Made by a program: the position numbers and the translations under genes
The notes under the pieces: generated by a model
What the model was told of the DNA's origin: nothing
Database searches by the model: none
The model's input: the letters and a program-made list of their open reading frames with translations, nothing else
Shown here: one piece after another, positions 14,622 through 21,744 of the stretch
Layout of the letters: every line of letters begins with the position of its first letter
How positions within the stretch are numbered: position 1 is the first letter of the stretch
From: Oceanispirochaeta sp. M1
GTDB lineage: Bacteria; Spirochaetota; Spirochaetia; DSM-2461
Direction: 5' to 3'
Assembly (NCBI RefSeq): GCF_003346715.1
Contig: NZ_QQPQ01000007.1
Coordinates: forward strand, 1-64,000
Length of the DNA stretch: 64,000 nt

Positions 14622-17255
14622 TCAAACCAGAGATTTTGTTCTCACTCTTTCCAGGGCCCAGAATGTATACTTTCTGACACTCTTATCCGGATCTTCTTCC
14701 AGAGCCTTCAAAATCTCCTTGCCCTCATCAGTATTCAGAACTTCCAGGGCTTTTGTGACTTCTATCCGGACATCTGGATTGGGATCCCTGGCAGCCAGAA
14801 CGATACCTCTGAATGCGGCCTTAGTCCTGATTGCAGCCAGGAATGCTGCAGATTCCTGACGAACCGCGGAATCACGATGTTTGAGCTTTCTGATATGATT
14901 TTCCACAAAACCTGTGGACTCAAGAACTTCAGCAATATATTTCTGCAGAGAGGGTATATCTTCTTTAAGAAGTTCAACCATAGTCTTCTCTCCCTCATAG
15001 CCCATCATCTTGAAAACTGTACTCAAATCCTCCCTGAGCTGTGGTCCCGCATCTTTAAATAATTCGATTGCGGCGGAAATACTCTTCTTGTCCTTCTTTC
15101 GGCTCAGGCTTCGAATACAGTCCATCTTATATTCATCTTCATTGGCAATTTTTCTTCCAAGAATATCCACGGAGGCAGCACTTTCAGATGCCCCGAGACC
15201 ATCGATAATTCCATATATAACTGCAGAGACTTCATTTTTATCATTCAGAACGGCTTCCATATCCTTAAGAACCGCCTGTGTTCCGCTGGTTCCCAGAGCT
15301 CTGGCGACTTCCTTCCTGACTTCAGGAACCGGATCCCGGAGCATTGATGTACAGCGGGCCAGCTCCTTGATCTCTTTATATTCAACAAGAGCCCATATAC
15401 TGGCAATTCTTACAACTGGATTTGCGTCATCCAGAGCGGCTCTGATCTCCTTGAGAAAAGTCTTTTTACCTGTAGCAGGAAGAGAGACGATAATGGCTGC
15501 TCTGCTCTGGGCATCAACAGATTCCAGGATGGATTTCACCCTCTCATTAAAGAGATTTTCCGCATAGGAACTGAGCATTCCAGCAAACTCTCTGGCCTCT
15601 TCAAGAGGCAGGATGGGAAGATTCTCAAGGATAATCTGCAGACAACTCTCTTTTTTCATTGCTCCCAGAACCTTTAAAGCCTGGATTCTGACAGCATGGG
15701 AATAACTGTCACGTCCTTTTCTGATTATCTCCATAGCCACTGTCTGTACTTCTGCTTCAGGCATTGTCTGGAGAGTCGTCCGGAGTTCATCTTTAAGAGG
15801 AAAGTCCGGATCCTTCAGAAACTCCTCAAGAACAGGCATAAAGATATATGCTCCTCTGGGAGGCAGTGCTACCAGAGTATCTTTTAGGAGAATTACTCTA
15901 TTCCGGATATCAAGGACCTCACGGCCCAATAGAACAAGGGCGGTATCATTACCCCGGAGCCTGACACATTCAAGAGTATTGGTGTAGAGCTCATTCAGTT
16001 CTGAATCCTCTTTCTTTTCAATATCCTGAGTAAAGACCCGGTCAGCCAGATGTGTGATTGAATCCTGAGGACCGGCAGTTTTCAAGAGTCTTGAAGCCAG
16101 GAGTAATGAGCCTCGATTGTTATTGGATTGAAGACCTCCAAGGAATCCGGAGACATTAACCTCCAGAGAATTCTTCAAAAGGGAGTAATTTCTCTCAAGC
16201 TGTTCACTGTCATTCATATAGCTTTCTTTAAACAGACGGTCTAATACAGCACATTCCTGAAGATAACTGGCAGCACCCTGCCGCAGCTCAAGATCATCTC
16301 CCGACAGAATCTGCAGAGCAAGATCCTGATCCTCGGGAGACTCAGGAGACAAAAGCTGAATAACATGCAGTACCTGCTCGTTATTCATAGAAGCGAGATC
16401 CAGGGAGTAGGATGTAGCAAAATCTTCCATTATTCTCTTTTTAGCTTCCTGTCGAACCTCAAATACCGGATCATTGAGAAGCAGATTAAATAGAACAGCA
16501 TAGAGAGAAGACTGATCTGTATCGGAGAATTCTGTAGTATCATCCGACCCGAAGGGGCGTGCATCCCCGGGGATTTCCCTGATAACCGTACTGCGAATCA
16601 GAGAATGCGGGTCTTCAAAAGATTCCCAGACAGCACGAGCCGAACGTTCATCATCATCATGAAGAAGAATATGAATAGCGAAAAAACGTGACGCCCATTC
16701 GGGATCACCGGTCATTTCACGAATTTCATCCAACCGGTCTTTAAAGAGTTTCAACGCCTTGGCACCGTCAAAGGGCTCACCCTTTCCGGAAAGGGCTATT
16801 CTTCTCAGCTTTAAAAAATCACTGCTTCTATCAAGAAACTGTTCGAGTTTCTGAGCAACCTTTTGATGGTTGAGGGCTCTCTGAAAGACCGTAAATAGAC
16901 CTCTGTCAGGTATGTATTCAAGTATCCAGCCAAGAAGCTTGCTATTGTGACTATTCCCATAGCGTGTGACCCAGTCTTCTCCCAGATCAAGAATTTCCGG
17001 AAGGTTAACATTTTTCCTTTTTGAGATATCCACCAACAGGGCAGACTTCTTCAAAAGCTTCTCTTTCCTGTAATGCTTTAGAATCTCCATTTTTTTCAGG
17101 TCCGGTTCAGCAGCAAGGGCTTCCAAAGATTTTCTGAATCGTCTTTTACTGATAAACAGAATGATAATGAGAAAGACAAGTGCTGCGATGATTAGAGCCG
17201 CCGCGATCAACACATAAAGTGGCAGAGAATAGACGACTTCCATCAGCTGTTCCAT
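14622..17255 (-). CDS. Membrane-anchored HEAT-repeat protein
   Basis: An 877-residue protein with an N-terminal membrane helix (about 14-36, LYVLIAAALIIAALVFLIII) and then an almost continuous alpha-helical solenoid. HEAT-type repeats are clear in the second half, for example ANPVVRIASIWALVEY, DPVPEVRKEVARALG and DPNPDVRIEVTKALEVL, each with the D-P...V-R pattern. Such scaffolds bind other proteins; no enzymatic motif is seen. An AAAAGGAGA ribosome-binding site precedes the ATG. It starts the minus-strand run into the ABC operon, but it may only share its transcript. Which partner it binds is unknown. Confidence 0.85.
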   Translation of the reverse strand: MEQLMEVVYSLPLYVLIAAALIIAALVFLIIILFISKRRFRKSLEALAAEPDLKKMEILKHYRKEKLLKKSALLVDISKRKNVNLPEILDLGEDWVTRYGNSHNSKLLGWILEYIPDRGLFTVFQRALNHQKVAQKLEQFLDRSSDFLKLRRIALSGKGEPFDGAKALKLFKDRLDEIREMTGDPEWASRFFAIHILLHDDDERSARAVWESFEDPHSLIRSTVIREIPGDARPFGSDDTTEFSDTDQSSLYAVLFNLLLNDPVFEVRQEAKKRIMEDFATSYSLDLASMNNEQVLHVIQLLSPESPEDQDLALQILSGDDLELRQGAASYLQECAVLDRLFKESYMNDSEQLERNYSLLKNSLEVNVSGFLGGLQSNNNRGSLLLASRLLKTAGPQDSITHLADRVFTQDIEKKEDSELNELYTNTLECVRLRGNDTALVLLGREVLDIRNRVILLKDTLVALPPRGAYIFMPVLEEFLKDPDFPLKDELRTTLQTMPEAEVQTVAMEIIRKGRDSYSHAVRIQALKVLGAMKKESCLQIILENLPILPLEEAREFAGMLSSYAENLFNERVKSILESVDAQSRAAIIVSLPATGKKTFLKEIRAALDDANPVVRIASIWALVEYKEIKELARCTSMLRDPVPEVRKEVARALGTSGTQAVLKDMEAVLNDKNEVSAVIYGIIDGLGASESAASVDILGRKIANEDEYKMDCIRSLSRKKDKKSISAAIELFKDAGPQLREDLSTVFKMMGYEGEKTMVELLKEDIPSLQKYIAEVLESTGFVENHIRKLKHRDSAVRQESAAFLAAIRTKAAFRGIVLAARDPNPDVRIEVTKALEVLNTDEGKEILKALEEDPDKSVRKYTFWALERVRTKSLV

Positions 17256-17273
17256 AAGGGTCTCCTTTTAACT

Positions 17274-17298
17274 ACCGGGATTTGTTAATTTTCCCGGT
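17274..17298 (-). terminator. Weak hairpin after the adenylate cyclase gene
   Basis: ACCGGGA and TCCCGGT form a seven-pair stem with an AT-rich loop downstream of the cyclase. The following bases are only partly T-rich on the minus strand, so termination is uncertain. Confidence 0.4.
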
Positions 17299-17341
17299 AA
17301 AATATTCAAACTGGTCCGAAGAGTCCGGGCCCAGGGGCTTT

Positions 17342-18925
17342 CTATGACATTCCGATTACGTTAAAAATCTGAATGGGTTTTACTTTTCCCTTCACTTTTA
17401 CCGCATCACGGGGTTCAATTTTGAATCTATCATCCAGATACCGACGTGTATCTTCTGTTATAATAATCTCTCCGGCTTCGGATACACCTTCAAGACGAGC
17501 TGCCAGGTTGACTGTATCTCCGATAACCGTATAGTCCATACGCCTGGAGCTTCCCAGGTTTCCTGCAACCAGATCTCCCGTATGCATACCGAAACCGACG
17601 GTAAGCTTGGAGGCCCGGCCCTTAAAAAACTGCCTGTCTTTAGCCTTCACAAGATTCTGTATTTCAACGGCACAGGAGACTGCTTTAATTGCATCTTCCT
17701 GCTCATTGACCATGGGAACACCCCAGGCTGCCATGATGCAATCCCCGATAAACTTATCTATATATCCGCCGTACTTGATAACAATCTCAACAGCTTCAGT
17801 AAAATACTCATTTAGTACTTCAATTATGTATTCAGGTGATTTGTCTTCAGAAAAAGAGGTATAGCCCCTGATGTCCGCAAAGAAAACAGTGGCATGTTTT
17901 GTTCCACCCCCGGGTTTCACCATCTCAGGAGAGTCCATCAGATTCTGAACAATATCATTTGAGAGGTAGCGGGCGAACATATCCTTTATCACCCGTCTGT
18001 CTTCGGTGGCGACTTCAATGGATGCCTTCAGTTCCTGCTCCCTGGTCTGATCGGTTAAAAGGAGGGTAAGCCCTTTATGTTTACCCCTGACACCTTTCAG
18101 AGTGGTCACATTGAGTGAAAAATCCATATCCCTGTCATCACCCGGCGGTTTGAATATTCCTTCCATACCTGGAATCTCTATACCGGTTTTCCCGGCTTTT
18201 TGAATCGCATTAAGAATTTTACGGCTCAGGGATTTTTTAAAAAACTGATCTACCGGAACACCTATGGCGTTCTCATCCATGCCCATGGATTCCTCTGCCA
18301 TATGGTTGAAATATTCAATCCGGTTATCCTCATCCGTTGTGATTAGAATATTGGTCATGGATTCAAATATATTTTTCTGATACTGCTGCAGATCCTCAAC
18401 CTGTTTCACATAATCTTTCAGCTCTTTATAGAGCTTGGAATTCTGAAGCATACCACTGGCCTGCTTGGTAAATGAATCGAGAAAGTTGAAACTGTTTCTG
18501 TTATAGAAAAGTTCCTGTTTAGAATTCAGAACCAGAACGGCAATCCTGGATTTCACAGTATTCATAGGCAGGGCGATACCGCTGTTCATCATGGGATGAA
18601 GAAATAGATCTTCAAAATGTACTTCCTGACGGGAAGAACGTCCCTGAAGGACAACAGCCTTTCCACATTCATTGAGAAATTCTATAAGCTCTGAATCATG
18701 AGACAGAGATTGGGGTGCCTCAAATGCACCTCTTTTATACATCTGTATCAAATCTGAATTTTTATCTTCAGAATTTTTGAAAAGATAAAGGACAGCCATA
18801 TCCGATCTGGTAATATCCAGAGACTGCTCCACAAGAACAGAGATAAGGCTTTTAAAATCCCCTTCATCCGCCATCAGGGCACTGGCACGGACCAGTTCAT
18901 CAAGAACCTGAAGTTCCTTTACCAT
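17342..18925 (-). CDS. GAF-PAS-adenylate/guanylate cyclase (class III)
   Basis: A 527-residue signalling protein without membrane helices: GAF domain (about 5-165), a short coiled coil, PAS domain (about 185-295), linker helix and class III cyclase domain (345-527). The cyclase part has both metal aspartates D351 (FFADIRGYT) and D395 (GDCIMAAWG), the base-contacting K391 and D464, and transition-state N473 and R477, so it should be active and adenine-specific. It has a GGAG ribosome-binding site of its own and is separated from the HEAT gene by 86 bases containing a weak hairpin. The cue sensed by GAF/PAS is unknown. Confidence 0.92.
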   Translation of the reverse strand: MVKELQVLDELVRASALMADEGDFKSLISVLVEQSLDITRSDMAVLYLFKNSEDKNSDLIQMYKRGAFEAPQSLSHDSELIEFLNECGKAVVLQGRSSRQEVHFEDLFLHPMMNSGIALPMNTVKSRIAVLVLNSKQELFYNRNSFNFLDSFTKQASGMLQNSKLYKELKDYVKQVEDLQQYQKNIFESMTNILITTDEDNRIEYFNHMAEESMGMDENAIGVPVDQFFKKSLSRKILNAIQKAGKTGIEIPGMEGIFKPPGDDRDMDFSLNVTTLKGVRGKHKGLTLLLTDQTREQELKASIEVATEDRRVIKDMFARYLSNDIVQNLMDSPEMVKPGGGTKHATVFFADIRGYTSFSEDKSPEYIIEVLNEYFTEAVEIVIKYGGYIDKFIGDCIMAAWGVPMVNEQEDAIKAVSCAVEIQNLVKAKDRQFFKGRASKLTVGFGMHTGDLVAGNLGSSRRMDYTVIGDTVNLAARLEGVSEAGEIIITEDTRRYLDDRFKIEPRDAVKVKGKVKPIQIFNVIGMS

Positions 18926-19062
18926 ACGCGGCTCCTATTAATAATCAACTGCTGAATAATAAAAATATAAATCAAGTGAGCATTATGTTACAAGCTAATT
19001 TTTGTCATCACATAACTTTAATCTAATTTAAATCTGGAAAGCAGCCATAAAGACCGGAAAGC

Positions 19063-19090
19063 TTTGATCTAACAGGCATAGCTGTATAAA
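19063..19090 (+). promoter_or_regulatory. Promoter of the epimerase gene
   Basis: TTTGAT and TATAAA are 16 bp apart. The -10 ends eight bases before the ATG at 19099 and no Shine-Dalgarno is visible, so the message would start within a few bases of the codon. Confidence 0.5.
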
Positions 19091-19098
19091 ATAAGATT

Positions 19099-20109
19099 AT
19101 GACTCAAAAGATACTGATTACAGGAGGAACCGGCTTTATCGGTTCACATACTGTCCTTGAGATTCTGAAAGAGGGACACGAACTGCATCTCCTGATCCGT
19201 GATATTAAGAAGGCTCAGCGAATTTTCGGACAGCCTGATAATCTTTATTACCACAAGGGTGATATCCTTGATACAGAATCTCTGGAGTCCGCGGCCCGGG
19301 GCTGCAGCTCACTTATCCATTGTGCCGCCATGGTCACCCTGAACCTTAAACAGGAAGAACAGATGCACCGGGTGAACGAAGAGGGTACAGAAAATATTGT
19401 CAGCCTTGTAAAAAAGTGCGGAATTAAAAAAGTACTCTTTGTCTCCTCCTGCGTGACCCGCTTTCATCCCCAACAGAAACAAATGACTCCAGAGAGCCCT
19501 TTGCAGGAGGGATTTACACCCTATGCCTGTAGTAAGTCCAGAGGGGAGCAGATGATTCTGAGCCTCAGGGATGAGGAAATCAAAGTCTTTGTCACCTATC
19601 CTTCATCAGTGATAGGTCCCGATGATCCCGGTCTCAGTGAAGCAAATAATGCCCTGATCTATATGATGAATTATGCAGTTCCTATCTGCAGCGGAGGATT
19701 TCAATTTATAGATGTACGGGATCTTGCTGTAATTCACCGCCGTCTGATGAGAGAGGAGGCAGTTCCCGGACTCTATATGACTGGCGGCCATTTTTTTACC
19801 TGGAGTGAGATGCATCCTCTGGTTCAGAAACTCTGCAGCAGGAGAATCCTTCGCATCAGAATCCCCGGATTTGTATTACGCGGTGTTGGAAGAGTTGTTT
19901 CTTTCTTCCAGAAAAGAATCGGATTCACCTTCCATCTGACCTATGAAGGAGCCTTGTATATGACCCGCTGGAATATTCTCGATGACAGCAAAACCCTGAA
20001 AGCTCTGAACTTCACCTTTCGTCCGGCAGAACAGACTCTGAAGGAGACTGCATCATGGCTGACAGAGAATAATTATATACATATGAAGAATAGTCCGTTA
20101 GAACAATAG
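19099..20109 (+). CDS. NAD(P)-dependent epimerase/dehydratase (extended SDR)
   Basis: A 336-residue extended SDR with the Rossmann motif TGGTGFIGSH (8-17), the SSC segment near 116 and active-site Y142-A-C-S-K146. This is the dihydroflavonol-reductase/3-beta-HSD-like branch rather than a clear sugar-nucleotide epimerase. C-terminal residues 250-285 include a hydrophobic stretch that may touch the membrane. It is first of a plus-strand set with FHA, GntR and ArsC genes but is separated from them by 79 bases. Substrate unknown. Confidence 0.85.
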   Translation: MTQKILITGGTGFIGSHTVLEILKEGHELHLLIRDIKKAQRIFGQPDNLYYHKGDILDTESLESAARGCSSLIHCAAMVTLNLKQEEQMHRVNEEGTENIVSLVKKCGIKKVLFVSSCVTRFHPQQKQMTPESPLQEGFTPYACSKSRGEQMILSLRDEEIKVFVTYPSSVIGPDDPGLSEANNALIYMMNYAVPICSGGFQFIDVRDLAVIHRRLMREEAVPGLYMTGGHFFTWSEMHPLVQKLCSRRILRIRIPGFVLRGVGRVVSFFQKRIGFTFHLTYEGALYMTRWNILDDSKTLKALNFTFRPAEQTLKETASWLTENNYIHMKNSPLEQ

Positions 20110-20188
20110 GGCTGATAAATTATTACTATTGAGGAAAGGGCATTCACTGGAGTATTATGCTATAATTATTTCCTAGAGGAGAGTATTA

Positions 20189-20563
20189 GTGGAAGACCAG
20201 ACCATTATACAGAACAGCAAAAAAAAGAAAGAAACATTTCTGAAGGAAAAGGCTGTTCTTCTCATATTATCATCTCAGGAACTGGGAACATCATATATTA
20301 TAGATACAGATGAGGTTGTAATAGGCAGAGATCCGTCTTGTACCATCCGCCTCCAGGACCCGGAAGTAAGCAGTATCCATTGCAGGATTTCTGTCCCCGA
20401 AGAAAAAACCTTTATTCTGGAAGATATGGAATCAACAAACGGAACATTCCTCAATAAAAAACCGGTTACGAAACCGACTCAGATTTTTTACAGTGACAGG
20501 CTAGTTCTGGGAAAAACTGTTCTCCGCTTCTTTCTGGAAGAATCTCTAAGTGATTCGGTTTAG
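20189..20563 (+). CDS. FHA-domain protein
   Basis: A 124-residue protein that is essentially one forkhead-associated domain, a phosphothreonine-binding module. The key residues are all present: GRDPSC (G-R), the S-x-x-H pair in SSIHCRIS and STNGTFLN. A GTG start is used, preceded by an AGAGGAG ribosome-binding site. No kinase gene is visible in the window. It overlaps none but lies 11 bases before the GntR gene, so the two are probably co-transcribed. Confidence 0.9.
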   Translation: MEDQTIIQNSKKKKETFLKEKAVLLILSSQELGTSYIIDTDEVVIGRDPSCTIRLQDPEVSSIHCRISVPEEKTFILEDMESTNGTFLNKKPVTKPTQIFYSDRLVLGKTVLRFFLEESLSDSV

Positions 20564-20574
20564 GAGAAAGATCA

Positions 20575-21312
20575 ATGGCCACCGGAAAATTACCAATACT
20601 TGTACAACAGACCTATGAAGATATTAAAGAGATTATTGAACGGGGAGAAGTAGAGGCCTCGGGGCAGCTCCCTTCGGAGAATATTCTCTCGGCTCAGCAC
20701 AATGTCAGCAGAGCAACCGTAAGAACAGCACTGGCCAGACTCGAATATGACGGCCTTATCGTAAGGGTTCATGGAAAAGGGACTTTTGTCCGTGAAAAAA
20801 CACTTAATCTGGAAACCTCTCTTAATGAGAAATGGGATTTCATCCCCATGCTTGAAGAGAACGGAAGAAAGGTAAAGATTGAGCTTATTGGAATACACCA
20901 GCGTTCGGCAGGATCAGAAGATGCCCACCTTCTGAATGTCAGACCCAATACTGAGATTGTTGAACTTAAACGGCTTTATCTGGCTGATGGAGCCCCTGTT
21001 ATTTATTCTCGGAATATCTTTCCAAGAAATGCTCTGAGAAAAGGTGCCGACCCTGTACTTATGAATTATCAGTGCACTGCTTATGAACTTTTCAATGACT
21101 ACTTTAATGAGGAAGCAGATAGCAGCCTGACGGACCTTCTCCCTGTTCTTCCTGATGAACAGATTGCGGCCCATCTTAAAATTGAGAAGACAACCCCTAT
21201 ATTTCTCTTTAAGGATCTATTTTTAACACAAAATGAACATATCCTCCTTGCAGGTGAAAACTTTATGCATGAGAATCTATTAAAATTGCGTTTTCTTAGT
21301 AACCCTAAGTAA
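20575..21312 (+). CDS. GntR-family regulator (HutC/UTRA type)
   Basis: A 245-residue repressor: winged helix (about 8-75, with LPSENILSAQHNVSRATVRTAL and HGKGTFV) and a UTRA effector domain (about 95-240). HutC-type GntR proteins bind a small metabolite and release DNA. It has an AGGAG ribosome-binding site and is followed within 15 bases by the arsenate-reductase-like gene. That pairing is unusual, as arsenic operons normally use ArsR, so the regulator probably controls something else. Effector unknown. Confidence 0.9.
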   Translation: MATGKLPILVQQTYEDIKEIIERGEVEASGQLPSENILSAQHNVSRATVRTALARLEYDGLIVRVHGKGTFVREKTLNLETSLNEKWDFIPMLEENGRKVKIELIGIHQRSAGSEDAHLLNVRPNTEIVELKRLYLADGAPVIYSRNIFPRNALRKGADPVLMNYQCTAYELFNDYFNEEADSSLTDLLPVLPDEQIAAHLKIEKTTPIFLFKDLFLTQNEHILLAGENFMHENLLKLRFLSNPK

Positions 21313-21327
21313 GACACAGGAGATTTC

Positions 21328-21744
21328 ATGAAAAAGAATATACTATTTCTATGTACCGGAAATTCATGCCGGAGCCAGATGGCCGAAGGCTGGATGAGAG
21401 AATTACACAGTGATGAATATAATGTCTATTCTGCGGGTATCGAGACACACGGTCTGAATCCCGCTGCCGTTAAGGTCATGGCGGAAGCGGGTGTCGATAT
21501 CAGCGGACACAAGAGTACCCTTGCCACAGATTATAAAGAGATTGATTTTGATGTGGTAATCACTGTCTGCGGACATGCCGATGAAAATTGTCCTGTCTAC
21601 CTGGGCAGAACAAAAAAAATTCATCACGGATTTGATGATCCTCCCCGCCTGGCAAAGGACATCGAAGATGAAGAGAAGAAACTTGATCCCTTCAGAAGAG
21701 TCCGGGACGAAATAAGAGATTATCTGAAAGATTTTACCCTATAG
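21328..21744 (+). CDS. arsC: Thioredoxin-type arsenate reductase (low-MW phosphatase fold)
   Basis: A 138-residue protein of the low-molecular-weight tyrosine phosphatase fold. The P-loop is C9-T-G-N-S-C14-R15, and the second and third redox cysteines C81 and C88 (VCGHADENC) match the relay of the S. aureus-type arsenate reductase; the FDDPP acid loop is also present. It would reduce arsenate to arsenite using thioredoxin. No arsenite pump (ArsB/Acr3) or ArsR is in the window. Its last six bases overlap the end of the convergent gene on the minus strand. Confidence 0.9.
   Translation: MKKNILFLCTGNSCRSQMAEGWMRELHSDEYNVYSAGIETHGLNPAAVKVMAEAGVDISGHKSTLATDYKEIDFDVVITVCGHADENCPVYLGRTKKIHHGFDDPPRLAKDIEDEEKKLDPFRRVRDEIRDYLKDFTL

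Noticed and set aside
15010-15567. 185-codon open frame opposite the HEAT-repeat gene
   Set aside because: Antisense shadow of a helical, GC-balanced gene, no ribosome-binding site and no recognisable domain.
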